Positions 27,368 through 37,135 of a stretch of DNA of 64,000 bases are shown here, piece after piece; the stretch's first letter is position 1, and each line of letters opens with the position of its first letter. The translations under genes and the position numbers were made by a program. The stretch comes from Serratia sarumanii (GTDB taxonomy: Bacteria > Pseudomonadota > Gammaproteobacteria > Enterobacterales > Enterobacteriaceae). The stretch spans positions 3,534,001 through 3,598,000 of the forward strand of contig NZ_CP124750.1 in NCBI RefSeq assembly GCF_029962605.1. The letters are read 5' to 3'. A model generated the notes under the pieces. It did not search any database, was not told the origin of the DNA, and saw nothing but the letters and a program-made list of their open reading frames with translations.

Positions 27368-27892
27368 TCATTTGCCCGGCATCATGCGGCGCAGGGTGTC
27401 GTCCTTGCGCAGATAGTGATGATACAGCGCCGCCAGCGCATGCGCGCCAATGATAAAGTAGCCAACGTTTGCCAGCGTCTCATGCACCGTTTTGACCAGC
27501 CGGCGCATCACCGGATCCGGCGTCATCCACTGCGGCACCGGCCAGCCCAGCAAAGACCACGATTTTCCGCCGTAGGCCAGGGTTAACATGCCCAGCAGCG
27601 GCAACATCAGGAAGACCACGTACAGCAGCCAATGGAAGATCTTGGCGCCCACTTCCTGCCATTCCTCCAGCGGCGGCGTGGTCGGCGGCGCAGCGCGGAA
27701 AGCGCGCACCGCCAACCGAATCAGCATCAGGGCAAAGACCGATACCCCGAAATTAAAGTGCAGATTTTTGACCACCGGCCCCCACGCCTCCGGCATCGAA
27801 TCCTTCAGCAACATCGCCGAATAGGTGAGGATCACCAGCAGCAGCGTCAGCCAATGTAAAACGATTTGCGATCGCGCGTAGCGGTTGCTCAT
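27368..27892 (-). CDS. cybB: Cytochrome b561
   Basis: This 174-residue di-haem inner-membrane cytochrome has four helices. It shows haem-ligand histidines in QIVLHWLTLLL, VKNLHFNFG, VHETLANVGYF and IGAHALAALYHHY. The C-terminus (YLRKDDTLRRMMPGK) matches E. coli CybB closely as recalled (YFWKDNTLLRMMPRK). CybB acts as a superoxide:ubiquinone oxidoreductase. Single gene, convergent with the microprotein unit. Confidence 0.95.
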   Translation of the reverse strand: MSNRYARSQIVLHWLTLLLVILTYSAMLLKDSMPEAWGPVVKNLHFNFGVSVFALMLIRLAVRAFRAAPPTTPPLEEWQEVGAKIFHWLLYVVFLMLPLLGMLTLAYGGKSWSLLGWPVPQWMTPDPVMRRLVKTVHETLANVGYFIIGAHALAALYHHYLRKDDTLRRMMPGK

Positions 27893-27964
27893 ACACTCAG
27901 TCCAAAAAATAAAACTCAGCGTAGTCGAGCATAATGGGGAAATGATGAAGAAAACCTTGGGACG

Positions 27965-27995
27965 GAAAAAAATAAGGCCGGGCGAACGCCCGGCC
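27965..27995 (-). terminator. alaC terminator
   Basis: Read on the minus strand: GGCCGGGC, loop GTTC-type, GCCCGGCC, then a T-rich tail (TTATTTTTTT). It begins 8 bases after the alaC stop. Confidence 0.9.
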
Positions 27996-28003
27996 TGACA
28001 GGA

Positions 28004-29233
28004 TTATTTGGCGCTGCCGCCTTTCCCCGGCTTCAGCAGCCCGTCCGCGCGGAACATCGCCTTGATGCCGCGCACCGCCTGGCGGATACGGTCCTGGTTC
28101 TCGATCAGCGCGAAGCGCACGTGGGTATCGCCGTAGTCGCCGAAGCCGATGCCCGGCGAGACGCAGACCTTGGCTTCCGCCAGCAGGCGCTTGGCGAACT
28201 CCAGCGAACCGAGGTGGGCATAAGGCTCGGGAATTTTCGCCCACACGTACATCGACGCCTTCGGATTTTCCACCATCCAGCCGGCCTCGTGCAGCCCCTT
28301 CACCAACACGTTGCGGCGCTGCCGATACTGCTCGGCGATATCGCGCACGCACTGCTGATCGCCTTCCAGCGCGGCGATGGCCGCCACCTGCAGCGGTGTA
28401 AAGGTGCCGTAGTCGTGATAGCTCTTGATGCGCGCCAGCGCGCTGACCAGCTCGGGGTTACCGACCATGAAACCGATGCGCCAGCCGGCCATGTTGTAGC
28501 TTTTCGACAGGGTGAAGAACTCCACCGCAATGTCTTTCGCCCCCGGCACCTGCATGATCGACGGCGCTTGCCAGCCGTCATAGACGATATCGGCATAGGC
28601 CAGATCGTGGATCACCAGCACGTTGTACTGCTTGGCCAGCGCCACCACCCGCTCGAAGAAATCCAGCTCCACGCACTGCGCGGTCGGGTTGGACGGGAAG
28701 CCGAGGATCATCATTTTCGGACGCGGGATGGTTTCCCGAATGGCGCGCTCCAGCTCACCGAAGAAATCCACGCCGTCCACCAGCGGCACCGAACGCACCT
28801 GGGCGCCGGCGATCACCGCGCCGTAAATGTGGATCGGGTAGCTGGGGTTCGGCACCAGCACGGTATCGCCGTGATCGAGGGTCGCCAGCATCAGATGCGC
28901 CAGCCCCTCTTTCGAACCGATAGTGACGATGGCTTCGCTTTCCGGATCGATATCCACCTGATAACGATCGGCATACCAGCGCGAAATGGCGCGGCGCAGG
29001 CGCGGAATGCCGCGCGAGGTGGAATAACCGTGGGTGTCGTCGCGCTGGGCGACGGCGCACAGTTTTTCCACGATGTGCGGCGGCGTCGGGCCGTCGGGGT
29101 TACCCATGCTGAAGTCGATAATATCCTCGCCGCGACGGCGTGCGGCCATCTTTAGTTCGGCGGTGATGTTGAATACGTAAGGGGGAAGACGTTCAATGCG
29201 CGTAAAACGGCGCTGTGGACTGTTATCAGCCAT
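28004..29233 (-). CDS. alaC: Alanine transaminase AlaC
   Basis: The 409-residue class-I PLP aminotransferase makes alanine from pyruvate and glutamate. It contains the family's [29 protein letters not shown], the GFPSNPT motif and the PLP-lysine motif [18 protein letters not shown] set the start at ATG 29231-29233 ([20 protein letters not shown]), preceded by AGGAAT. In E. coli alaC also neighbours ypdAB and glk. The conserved C-terminal core is complete, with a Lys/Gly-rich tail. Confidence 0.97.
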   Translation of the reverse strand: MADNSPQRRFTRIERLPPYVFNITAELKMAARRRGEDIIDFSMGNPDGPTPPHIVEKLCAVAQRDDTHGYSTSRGIPRLRRAISRWYADRYQVDIDPESEAIVTIGSKEGLAHLMLATLDHGDTVLVPNPSYPIHIYGAVIAGAQVRSVPLVDGVDFFGELERAIRETIPRPKMMILGFPSNPTAQCVELDFFERVVALAKQYNVLVIHDLAYADIVYDGWQAPSIMQVPGAKDIAVEFFTLSKSYNMAGWRIGFMVGNPELVSALARIKSYHDYGTFTPLQVAAIAALEGDQQCVRDIAEQYRQRRNVLVKGLHEAGWMVENPKASMYVWAKIPEPYAHLGSLEFAKRLLAEAKVCVSPGIGFGDYGDTHVRFALIENQDRIRQAVRGIKAMFRADGLLKPGKGGSAK

Positions 29234-29352
29234 AGGGGATTCCTCGATAGACGTTAGCGCCCGGACCGTCCGAGCGACGCTGGCCAGCGAACTGACCGAA
29301 TATCGAACATAGCGCAGCGCCGACGAGCTTGTCGATACCCGGCGCGATATTT

Positions 29353-29892
29353 TTATTTGCCGCCCTGAAACTCCGCCGCCAACAGCCCGAACAGCCAGTC
29401 GTCGCACCACTGCCCAGCCAGACGGTAGTTGTCGCGCAGCGTGCCTTCCAGCTGAAAGCCGCACGATTCCAGCAGGCCGCGCGAAGCGAGGTTGCCCGCG
29501 GTCACGGTGGCGGTCAGCTTGTGAAAGCCGCAGGCGTTCACCGCAAAATCCAGCACCGCCCGCAGCGACTCCTTGCCATAGCCCTTGCCCTGCCCGGCAG
29601 GCAAACTCCCGTATCCCACTTCCGCCTGCCGATACGGCAACCACTGCGGGCGAAAGCCGGTAATGCCCACCGCCTCCCCGCTATGCTTCTCACGCATCAC
29701 CAGGCACAGCCACTGCTCACCGTGTTTGTCCCAGGCCGGCAGCCGCTCCTCGAACCGGGCGCGGATCTCCGCTTCGCTGCGCGGATCGGAGATGTAACGA
29801 ATCACCTCGGGATCTTGGTACAGGCGCAAAAACAGCGGCCAATCCTCGGCGGTTATCGACTGTAAGTGCAGACGTTCAGTGACCAGCTTCAT
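29353..29892 (-). CDS. GNAT-family N-acetyltransferase
   Basis: The 179-residue acetyltransferase resembles the RimJ/RimL type. N-terminal [21 protein letters not shown] is typical, followed by the acetyl-CoA loop [19 protein letters not shown] and [25 protein letters not shown] precedes ATG 29890-29892. The substrate (protein N-terminus, amino acid or drug) is unknown. It stands alone, divergent from the DUF1479 gene. Confidence 0.88.
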   Translation of the reverse strand: MKLVTERLHLQSITAEDWPLFLRLYQDPEVIRYISDPRSEAEIRARFEERLPAWDKHGEQWLCLVMREKHSGEAVGITGFRPQWLPYRQAEVGYGSLPAGQGKGYGKESLRAVLDFAVNACGFHKLTATVTAGNLASRGLLESCGFQLEGTLRDNYRLAGQWCDDWLFGLLAAEFQGGK

Positions 29893-30060
29893 AAAATCTC
29901 CGAAAAACGAAAAAGAGGAACTTACGAATGAAAGATATCTCTTTATTTTCCCCGATTGGTTGCCGATAATCATTCACGTCAAAACCACAAAACCATAACG
30001 TCTTGCCCGATTCCCTACAACCGCTCGCCGCAGTCACTCACGCGGCACGAGGAGAACACC

Positions 30061-31305
30061 ATGGCCTCTTTAGTCATCGACGATATTCCGCAGACGATCG
30101 TTAACGTCAAGCGCCAGCTGCGCCAGGCATTGCCGAACTACCGCGACGTATTTCTGGCGCTGGAAGAGAACATCCGCGGCCAGGTCGAACAGATCCGGCG
30201 CGAGCTGGCCGCCGGCCACAATCCGGTGCCGCAGATCGACGCGGAAGATATCCTGCAGCAGCGCGTCAGCGAGCAGCAGATAGCGCTGATCAAACAGCGC
30301 GGCGCCTGCGCCATTCGCGGCGTATTTCCCCGCGCCAAGGCCGAGGGCTGGAACCGGGAAATCGGCGACTACCTTGAGCGCAACAACTTCGTCGAGCGGT
30401 TGAAAAACGCCGCTGAAGACAACTATTTCGGCAAGCTGGCCGCCAGCAAACCGCAGATCTACGGCATCTATTGGTCGAAACCGCAGGTCGAGGCGCGGCA
30501 GGATGCGCGCATGCATGCGGTGCAGGTGTTCCTCAACAGCCTATGGGCCACCGAGAGCAACGGCAAACAGCATTTCGATCCGACCCGCGTCGCCACCTAT
30601 GCCGATCGTACCCGCCGCCGCCCGCCGAACTCCTCGTCGCTGGGTCTGTCGCCGCACGTCGACAGCGGCACCATCGAGCGCTGGCTGGACGAAAACTTCC
30701 GCTATGTGTATCGCCACGTTTTCTCCGGCGACTGGCAGCAGTACGATCCCTTCGCCGCCGACGGCCGCACCGAGGTGCGCGAGATAGCCTCGCCGGCGGT
30801 CTGTTCGATGTTCCGCACCTTCCAGGGTTGGACGGCGCTGACGCCGCAGCGCACCAATGCCGGCACGCTGAACCTGGTGCCGATCGCCAATGCCATGGCC
30901 TATGTGCTGTTGCGCGCACTGCAGGACGACGTCGCCGACGACGATCTGTGCGATGCGGCGCCGGGCCGCGCGCTGTCGATCTCGGAAAAATGGCATCCCC
31001 TTTTATTAAGTGGGATTTCCCCTATTCCCGATCTGGAGCCGGGCGACACGGTATTTTGGCACTGCGACGTGATCCACGCGGTGGAGAACGAGCATAACGG
31101 CGAGTTCGACAGCAACGTGATGTACATCGCCGCCGCGCCGGGCTGCGAGAAAAACGACGCCTATCTGCAGCGCCAGCTGCCGAGCTTTATCGACGGCAGA
31201 ACGCCGCCGGACTTCGCCCCCGACGACTTCGAGGTGGATTTCGACGGCCGCGCCACCGCCGACCTGCTGACGCCGCTGGGCAAAGCGCAGCTCGGCATGG
31301 GCTGA
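30061..31305 (+). CDS. ybiU: DUF1479/YbiU-family protein, putative Fe(II)/2-oxoglutarate oxygenase fold
   Basis: The 414-residue protein matches the DUF1479 family, of which E. coli YbiU (about 421 residues) is a member. An HxD pair in [18 protein letters not shown] and a distal histidine region in [13 protein letters not shown] suggest a jelly-roll iron site, so a dioxygenase activity is possible but unproven. GAGGAG precedes ATG 30061. It is inserted between alaC and ypdA, where E. coli has no such gene, and is followed by a terminator. Confidence 0.85.
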   Translation: MASLVIDDIPQTIVNVKRQLRQALPNYRDVFLALEENIRGQVEQIRRELAAGHNPVPQIDAEDILQQRVSEQQIALIKQRGACAIRGVFPRAKAEGWNREIGDYLERNNFVERLKNAAEDNYFGKLAASKPQIYGIYWSKPQVEARQDARMHAVQVFLNSLWATESNGKQHFDPTRVATYADRTRRRPPNSSSLGLSPHVDSGTIERWLDENFRYVYRHVFSGDWQQYDPFAADGRTEVREIASPAVCSMFRTFQGWTALTPQRTNAGTLNLVPIANAMAYVLLRALQDDVADDDLCDAAPGRALSISEKWHPLLLSGISPIPDLEPGDTVFWHCDVIHAVENEHNGEFDSNVMYIAAAPGCEKNDAYLQRQLPSFIDGRTPPDFAPDDFEVDFDGRATADLLTPLGKAQLGMG

Positions 31306-31311
31306 TCCCCC

Positions 31312-31338
31312 GCCCGTGGCGCGCGCCACGGGCCCCTT
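31312..31338 (+). terminator. Terminator after the DUF1479 gene
   Basis: GCCCGTGGC pairs with GCCACGGGC around GCGC and is followed by CCCTTTC. The T run is short. Confidence 0.65.
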
Positions 31339-31347
31339 TCGCTGTGG

Positions 31348-31353
31348 TATACT
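31348..31353 (+). promoter_or_regulatory. -10 element for ypdA
   Basis: TATACT lies 34 bases before the ypdA GTG, directly after the terminator hairpin, which fits a start of the ypdAB transcript. Confidence 0.5.
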
Positions 31354-31386
31354 GCCGCCATCCGTAGGCCGCAGCGAGAACCCGTC

Positions 31387-33096
31387 GTGCACCCTTTTTT
31401 TGAAATGCTGTTGGCGGTGTTTGATCGCGCCGCGCTGATGTTGATCTGTCTGTTTTTCCTGACCCGCACCCGGCTGTTCCGCCAACTGCTGCAAAAAGAA
31501 GACCATACGCCGCTCGAGCTCGGCATCGTCACGGCGATCTTCTCGCTGTTCGCGCTGTTCAGCACCTACTCCGGCATCAACGTCGAAGGATCGCTGGTCA
31601 ACGTGCGCGTCATCGCCATCATGGCCGGCGGCATCCTGTTCGGCCCCTGGGTGGGCATCGTCACCGGCATCGTCGCCGGGGTGCACCGCTATCTGATCGA
31701 CATCGGCGGCATCACCTCGGTGCCTTGTCTTATCACCAGCATCATCGCCGGCATCAGCGCCGGCTACATCAACCTCAAGGTGAAAAAAGAGCAGCGCTGG
31801 CGCGCCGGCATCGTCGGCGGCATGCTGTGCGAATCCCTCACCATGCTGCTGATCGTGCTGTGGGCCAAGCCGACCGAGCTTGGGTTGGACATCGTGTCGC
31901 AGATTGCCCTGCCGATGATCCTCGGCACGGTGTGCATCGGCCTGATCGTGCTGCTGGTGCAGAGCGTCGAGGATGAAAAAGAGGTGATCGCCGCGCGCCA
32001 GGCCAAGCTGGCGCTGGATATCGCCCACAAGACGCTGCCCTATTTTCGCAACATCAACAGCGAATCGCTGGCCACCATCTGCGATATCATCCGCCAGGAC
32101 ATCCGCGCCGACGCGGTGGCGATCACCGATACCCATCAGGTGCTGGCCTACGTCGGCGTAGGGCGCGAAGCCTACCCGATCGGCCGCGAAGGGCTGAGCC
32201 GCGTCACCCGCGAAAGCATTCGCCACGGCAAAATCATCATCAAGAACAACCTGGAAAACCCGGCCGCGCCGCAGATCCATTCGCAGCTGGTGGTGCCGCT
32301 GTGGGAAAAAGGCGAAGTGACCGGCGCGCTGAAAATTTACTACTGCCACGCCCACCAGATCACCAACACGCTGAAGGTAATGGCGGTCGGGCTGTCGCAG
32401 ATCATCTCCACGCAGATCGAGGTTTCCCGCATCGAGCATCTGCGCCAGATGGCGGACAAAGCCGAAATGCGCGCGCTGCAGAGCAAGATCAACCCGCACT
32501 TCCTGTTCAACGCGCTGAACGCCATCTCTTCCTCTATTCGCCTGAATCCGGACACCGCGCGCCAGCTGATCATCAATCTGTCGCGCTACCTGCGCTACAA
32601 CCTGGAGCTGAACGACGAACTGATCGATATCCGCAAGGAGCTGCATCAGATTCAGGACTATATCGCCATCGAACAGGCGCGCTTCGGCGCCAAGCTGACG
32701 GTGATTTACGACATCGACGACGACGTCTCGGTGCGCATTCCCAGCCTGCTGATCCAGCCGCTGGTGGAGAACGCCATCGTGCACGGCATCCAGCCCTGCA
32801 AGGGTAAAGGGGTGGTGGTGATCGCGGTGAAAGATCAGGGCGATCGGGTGAAGATTTCGGTGAAGGATACCGGCCACGGCATCAATCAGGAAACCATCGA
32901 CCGGGTGGCGCGCAACGAGATGCCGGGCCACAATATCGGCCTGCTCAACGTGCACCACCGCGTGTCGCTGCTGTACGGTGAAGGGCTGCATATCCGCCGC
33001 CTTGAGCCGGGCACCGAAATCGCGTTCTACATCAGCAAAAACGGCGGCAAGCTGCATCAGGAACCGAGCGCGCCGCCGGTCGGGGAGGCCTCATGA
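31387..33096 (+). CDS. ypdA: YpdA (PyrS), LytS-type pyruvate-sensing histidine kinase
   Basis: The 569-residue inner-membrane kinase has an N-terminal 5TM-Lyt module (about residues 5-195), a GAF-like domain (about 215-350), then the LytS-type kinase core with phospho-acceptor motif [20 protein letters not shown] and the ATPase motifs [10 protein letters not shown] and DTGHGIN. It starts at GTG 31387 ([20 protein letters not shown]), matching E. coli YpdA in length and sequence. In E. coli it responds to extracellular pyruvate and phosphorylates YpdB. It overlaps ypdB by 4 bases. Confidence 0.97.
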   Translation: MHPFFEMLLAVFDRAALMLICLFFLTRTRLFRQLLQKEDHTPLELGIVTAIFSLFALFSTYSGINVEGSLVNVRVIAIMAGGILFGPWVGIVTGIVAGVHRYLIDIGGITSVPCLITSIIAGISAGYINLKVKKEQRWRAGIVGGMLCESLTMLLIVLWAKPTELGLDIVSQIALPMILGTVCIGLIVLLVQSVEDEKEVIAARQAKLALDIAHKTLPYFRNINSESLATICDIIRQDIRADAVAITDTHQVLAYVGVGREAYPIGREGLSRVTRESIRHGKIIIKNNLENPAAPQIHSQLVVPLWEKGEVTGALKIYYCHAHQITNTLKVMAVGLSQIISTQIEVSRIEHLRQMADKAEMRALQSKINPHFLFNALNAISSSIRLNPDTARQLIINLSRYLRYNLELNDELIDIRKELHQIQDYIAIEQARFGAKLTVIYDIDDDVSVRIPSLLIQPLVENAIVHGIQPCKGKGVVVIAVKDQGDRVKISVKDTGHGINQETIDRVARNEMPGHNIGLLNVHHRVSLLYGEGLHIRRLEPGTEIAFYISKNGGKLHQEPSAPPVGEAS

Positions 33097-33827
33097 AAGC
33101 CATCATCGTGGAAGACGAATTCCTCGCGCAGGAAGAACTCAGCTACCTGATCAAGAAACACAGCAATATCGATATCGTCGCCAGCTTCGAGGACGGCCTC
33201 GACGTCCTGAAATACCTGCAAACCCACCAGGTCGACGCCATTTTCCTCGATATCAATATCCCGTCGCTGGACGGCGTGCTGCTGGCGCAAAACATCAGCA
33301 AGTTCGCGCATCGCCCGTCGATCGTGTTCATCACCGCCTATAAAGAGCACGCGGTGGAAGCGTTCGAGATCGAGGCGTTCGACTATATCCTCAAGCCCTA
33401 TCACGAGGCGCGCATCGTCACCATGCTGCAAAAGCTGGAGGCGCTGCATCAGCGCCCCGCCGGCGCAGCGGAACCCGCCAGCGCGCCGAGCCGCGGCAGC
33501 CACAGCATCAACCTGATCAAAGACGAGCGGATCATCGTTACCGACATCAACGACATCTACTACGCCGCCGCCGATGAAAAGGTGACGCGGGTCTATACCC
33601 GCCGGGAAGAGTTCGTGATGCCGATGAACATCACCGAGTTTTACGGCCGGCTGCCGGAAGCGCATTTCTTCCGCTGCCACCGCTCTTACTGCGTTAACCT
33701 GGCGAAGATCCGCGAGATCGTGCCCTGGTTCAACAATACCTACATTCTGCGGCTGAGCGATCTTGAGTTTGAAGTGCCGGTCAGCCGCAGCAAGGTGAAA
33801 GAGTTTCGCCAGCTGATGCACCTGTAA
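33093..33827 (+). CDS. ypdB: YpdB (PyrR), LytTR response regulator
   Basis: This 244-residue regulator has a receiver domain (residues 1-120) with acidic cluster VEDE, phospho-acceptor Asp53 in [10 protein letters not shown] and conserved Lys in [10 protein letters not shown]. The C-terminal LytTR DNA-binding domain (about 145-244) carries the typical [13 protein letters not shown] segment. In E. coli YpdB activates yhjX through paired GGCATTTCAT repeats. A yhjX homologue with such repeats lies 735 bp downstream here, separated by a DUF2502 gene on the opposite strand. Confidence 0.97.
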   Translation: MKAIIVEDEFLAQEELSYLIKKHSNIDIVASFEDGLDVLKYLQTHQVDAIFLDINIPSLDGVLLAQNISKFAHRPSIVFITAYKEHAVEAFEIEAFDYILKPYHEARIVTMLQKLEALHQRPAGAAEPASAPSRGSHSINLIKDERIIVTDINDIYYAAADEKVTRVYTRREEFVMPMNITEFYGRLPEAHFFRCHRSYCVNLAKIREIVPWFNNTYILRLSDLEFEVPVSRSKVKEFRQLMHL

Positions 33828-33831
33828 GCGC

Positions 33832-34164
33832 TTACCAGCGCGGGCCCGGACGGTAGTAATAGCCGGGTGGCGGCGGTGGCGGCATGCGGTAATGCGGCCG
33901 GTCTCGCCAGTCGCGCCGCGGCGGCCCGTAGTAAATCACCCGTGGCGGCGGGCCATAATAGTACCCGCGCGGGCGTTCATACCGGTGGTGATCGGCCCAC
34001 CAGCGCGGGTCGCGCCAGCGATAGCCGTCCCAGTAGTGGCCGCGATTATCGCGATCGCCGATATGCAACGACAGGCCCGGCACGTTCACGCCGATGGACA
34101 CGTCGGCCTGGCTCGCCAGCGGCAGCGCCAACAGCGCGGCCAGTAACAACAGCGTTTTTTTCAT
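33832..34164 (-). CDS. DUF2502 secreted protein, YpeC paralogue
   Basis: The 110-residue precursor has a signal peptide (MKKTLLLLAALLALPLASQA) and a mature part with the DUF2502 signature LHIGDRDNRGHYWDGYRWRD, then an Arg/Tyr/Pro-rich tail (YYYGPPPRVIYYGPP, MPPPPPPGYYYRPGPRW). AGGAG lies 8 bases before ATG 34162-34164, while a nearer upstream ATG meets a stop at once. A second family member is at 43623-44033. Function is unknown. It is convergent with ypdB (4-base gap) and divergent from yhjX. Confidence 0.85.
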   Translation of the reverse strand: MKKTLLLLAALLALPLASQADVSIGVNVPGLSLHIGDRDNRGHYWDGYRWRDPRWWADHHRYERPRGYYYGPPPRVIYYGPPRRDWRDRPHYRMPPPPPPGYYYRPGPRW

Positions 34165-34330
34165 TTCATGGACTCCTGCAGAGCGGACCTCGTCCGATCG
34201 CAGATAACATAGTCCCGCGCTCATCGCCGCTCTATAGGCGCAATGCCGATTTACGCCTTTCAGACGCATCCTTCACAATTTCACCACAATCGTTCACCGG
34301 CAGTTAACAATAAATCGTTGATATCTTTGA

Positions 34331-34433
34331 TGTAGATCACGTGCCACCCACGGCATTTCACGCGCTTTTCGGCGCAAAAACGGCAACTCACGCCGCATAA
34401 CATGCATTTCATTCCTTCCGCCGTGCAACTCAT
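34331..34433 (+). promoter_or_regulatory. Array of YpdB-type direct repeats upstream of yhjX
   Basis: Decamers GGCATTTCAC (34352), GGCAACTCAC (34382), TGCATTTCAT (34403) and TGCAACTCAT (34424) are direct repeats. The last three step by exactly 21 bp, that is 10 bp plus an 11-bp spacer, as published for YpdB at E. coli yhjX. A weaker copy TGTAGATCAC stands at 34331, again 21 bp before 34352. The array ends 33 bp before a TATAAT. Confidence 0.75.
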
Positions 34434-34466
34434 TCCCGATCCGCCGCCCGCCGGGGGGGCCGGCCA

Positions 34467-34472
34467 TATAAT
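34467..34472 (+). promoter_or_regulatory. -10 element of yhjX
   Basis: Perfect TATAAT with no recognisable -35 (GC-rich CCGCCC at that place), as expected for an activator-dependent promoter. It lies 33 bp after the last repeat and 89 bp before the yhjX ATG. Confidence 0.65.
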
Positions 34473-34561
34473 AAGCCCATACCGCGGGAACACAGCTTCA
34501 CCCCGCAAATTTCAGCCAGCGGCTCACGCCCGGCAACGCACACACAGGAAGGAGACCGGCC

Positions 34562-35791
34562 ATGAACACCAAACCGGCAAATCGCAGCTTAATCGTTCTC
34601 GGCACCATCATCTGTCAGATGGGCCTGGGCACCATCTACACCTGGAGCCTGTTCAACCAGCCGCTGGTCGACAAGTTCCACTGGGGGCTGGCGGACGTCG
34701 CCACCACCTTCTCCATCACCAGCTTCTTCCTGGCCTTCGCCACGCTGTTCGCCGGCAAGCTGCAAGAGCGCTTCGGCATCCGCAACCTGACGCTGTGTTC
34801 CGGCATTCTGGTCGGCCTGGGCCTGATCGCCAGCGCCCACGTCAGCTCGCTCGACATGATCTACCTGCTGGCCGGCGTGGTGGTGGGCTTTGCGGTCGGT
34901 ATCGCCTACATCTCCACCCTGTCCAACCTGATTAAGTGGTTCCCGGCCAATAAAGGCCTGATTTCCGGCATCTCCGTCGGCGCCTTCGGCAGCGGCAGCC
35001 TGCTGTTCAAATACGTCAATGCCGCCCTGATCGCCGACGTCGGCGTTTCCGGCGCCTTCTTCTACTGGGGCGCCATCGTGATGGGCCTGATCGTCGTCGG
35101 TTCCCTGCTGCTGAAAGAGCCGGTGCTGGCGACCAACGCCGCGCAGCAAGGCGCCAACGGTCTGGGCAACGACTTCAGCGTGCGCCAGATGCTGGCCACC
35201 AAAGAAGCCTACCTGCTGTTCACCATCTTCTTCGCGGCCTGCATGAGCGGTCTGTACCTGATTGGCATCGTGAAAGACATGGGCGTTCAACTGGCCGGGA
35301 TGGATTTGGCCACCGCCGCCAACACCGTGTCCGCCGTCGCCATCTTCAACACCGCCGGCCGCATCATCCTGGGTACGCTGTCCGATAAAGTAGGCCGCAT
35401 GCGCGTCATCAGCTTCACCATGTTGGTTACCGTGCTGGCGATTGTCGCGCTGAGCTTCATGACCCTGAACCACACGCTGTTCTTTATCTGCGTCGGCGCG
35501 GTGGCCTTCTGCTTCGGCGGCAACATCACCGTGTTCCCGGCGATTGTCGGCGACTTCTTCGGCCTGAAAAACCACAGCAAAAACTACGGCATCATCTACC
35601 AGGGCTTCGGCCTGGGCGCGCTGGCCGGTTCGTTCGTCGCCAAATACTTCGGCGGCTTCCACGCCACCTTCATGGTGATTGGCGTCCTGTCCGCCGCCTC
35701 CCTGCTGATTACGCTGTTCATCAAAGCGCCGAAAGCGGTAGAAGCGGAAACGGCAGAAACCGCCCAGACGGCGGAATTGGCCAAAGCCTGA
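34562..35791 (+). CDS. yhjX: YhjX-like MFS transporter (OFA family, putative pyruvate transporter)
   Basis: The 409-residue protein has twelve predicted helices and belongs to the oxalate/formate antiporter branch of the major facilitator superfamily. It shares with E. coli YhjX (from memory) the stretches YTWSLFNQPL, AGKLQERFGI, LSNLIKWFPANKGLISGISVG and NYGIIYQGFG. AAGGAG precedes the ATG. E. coli yhjX is the main YpdAB target but lies far from ypdAB; here it is close by, with YpdB-type repeats upstream. A role in pyruvate or related carboxylate transport is inferred. Confidence 0.9.
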   Translation: MNTKPANRSLIVLGTIICQMGLGTIYTWSLFNQPLVDKFHWGLADVATTFSITSFFLAFATLFAGKLQERFGIRNLTLCSGILVGLGLIASAHVSSLDMIYLLAGVVVGFAVGIAYISTLSNLIKWFPANKGLISGISVGAFGSGSLLFKYVNAALIADVGVSGAFFYWGAIVMGLIVVGSLLLKEPVLATNAAQQGANGLGNDFSVRQMLATKEAYLLFTIFFAACMSGLYLIGIVKDMGVQLAGMDLATAANTVSAVAIFNTAGRIILGTLSDKVGRMRVISFTMLVTVLAIVALSFMTLNHTLFFICVGAVAFCFGGNITVFPAIVGDFFGLKNHSKNYGIIYQGFGLGALAGSFVAKYFGGFHATFMVIGVLSAASLLITLFIKAPKAVEAETAETAQTAELAKA

Positions 35792-35810
35792 TCCCCCGCG
35801 AAAACGACAA

Positions 35811-35844
35811 GGGGCGCAACCTGCGGGTTGCGCCCCCTTTTTTT
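35811..35844 (+). terminator. yhjX terminator
   Basis: GGGGCGCAACC pairs with GGTTGCGCCCC around a short loop, followed by a run of seven T. Confidence 0.92.
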
Positions 35845-35862
35845 ATTACTTCATCTCTGGGC

Positions 35863-36825
35863 TTACAGCTGCATGCCCAGCGTTTGGCGCAGATGCGCGC
35901 CGGCACCCAGCAGGCCCGGCTGGCCGTGCGTTATCATGAACACCGGAATGTCTCGCACATAGTCACGGAAACGCCCTTTGTCTTCGAAGGCGGCGCGGAA
36001 GCCCGAGGCCTTGAAGAATTCCATAAAGCGCGGCACGATGCCGCCGGCGATGTACACGCCGCCAAAGGTGCCCAGATTCAGCGCCAGGTTGCCGCCGAAG
36101 CGCCCCATAATCACGCAAAACAGCGACAGCGCGCGGCGGCAATCGATACAGCTGTCTGCCAGCGCCCGCTCGGTGATGTCCTTCGGTTCCCATTTCTCCG
36201 GCAGGCGGTTGTCCGCCTTGACGATGGCGCGATACAGGTTGACCAGGCCCGGCCCGGACAGCACGCGCTCGGCGGAAACGTGCCCCACTTCCGCGCGCAG
36301 CACCTCCAGAATGATGTCCTCTTCTTCGCTGTTCGGCGCGAAATCGACATGGCCGCCCTCGCCCGGCAGGCTGACCCAGCGGCGATCGACGTGCACCAGG
36401 TGGGCAACGCCCAGCCCGGTGCCGGCGCCGTACACCGCGATCGGTTTGCCCGGCTGCGCATCGCCGCCGCCAAACTGCAGCACGTCGTCCGGCGAAAGCA
36501 TCGGGATCGCCATCGAGACGGCGGTGAAATCGTTGATCACTTCCAGGTGGCTCAGCCCCAGGCTGGCCTTCATTTCTTTGATCGAGAACGCCCAGCTGTG
36601 GTTGGTCATCGCCACCCAGTCTTCGGTCACCGGGCAGGCGATCGCGATACAGGCGTCCTGCACCTCGATATCGCACGCTTTCAGGTATTGGCGGATCACC
36701 GCCTCCAGGCTGTCGAACTCCAGGCCGGAATAGGTTTTCGCCTGGGTAATTTCACCCGTCGCAACAGTGCACAACGCCAGGCGGGCATTGGTGCCGCCAA
36801 CATCACCCACGAGGGCATAGGTCAT
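35863..36825 (-). CDS. glk: Glucokinase
   Basis: The 320-residue ROK-unrelated bacterial glucokinase phosphorylates cytosolic glucose with ATP. Signature elements are the N-terminal phosphate loop [17 protein letters not shown], the sugar-binding [13 protein letters not shown], and [16 protein letters not shown] set the start at ATG 36823-36825; the longer frame adds a non-conserved cysteine-rich extension. Length matches E. coli Glk (321). A Cra-like site lies 115 bp upstream, and Cra represses glk in E. coli. Confidence 0.97.
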   Translation of the reverse strand: MTYALVGDVGGTNARLALCTVATGEITQAKTYSGLEFDSLEAVIRQYLKACDIEVQDACIAIACPVTEDWVAMTNHSWAFSIKEMKASLGLSHLEVINDFTAVSMAIPMLSPDDVLQFGGGDAQPGKPIAVYGAGTGLGVAHLVHVDRRWVSLPGEGGHVDFAPNSEEEDIILEVLRAEVGHVSAERVLSGPGLVNLYRAIVKADNRLPEKWEPKDITERALADSCIDCRRALSLFCVIMGRFGGNLALNLGTFGGVYIAGGIVPRFMEFFKASGFRAAFEDKGRFRDYVRDIPVFMITHGQPGLLGAGAHLRQTLGMQL

Positions 36826-37135
36826 TGATTTCGTCTCCGCAAAATGAAAAATAAAAAGCTGCCCACACTGTAAAATCCTGCTGCAAAAACAACAATCACC
36901 CGCCCCGGATCTGCACCCCAATAGCGATCCGGATCACAAAAAACGTTTCAGCTTGCCCGCGACGCCGCGCCTTGAAACAAATTGCGGCAAAAAACGCCTC
37001 CCGGCGACTGTTAACCGTCATCGCCGCCGGGCAATATCAATGCGTGCCTGCGCGCCGATAGTCTGGCAAGCTGTGGCCACAGCCCAACCACCCGCTCTCC
37101 CTGCCCTGTAGGGAGGCATCGACAAGGGATTACCC
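36826..37135. other. Divergent promoter region of glk and yfeO
   Basis: 310 bp with the Cra-like site at 36940-36952 on the glk side. Read on the plus strand, the right half is GC-rich and ends with AGGGAT-type sequence before yfeO. No gene was seen. Confidence 0.6.
36940..36952 (-). promoter_or_regulatory. Cra (FruR) operator-like site upstream of glk
   Basis: The minus strand reads GCTGAAACGTTTT, fitting the Cra consensus GCTGAAWCGNTT in its asymmetric half. Regulation of glk by Cra is known in E. coli; here it is inferred from the site. Confidence 0.65.
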
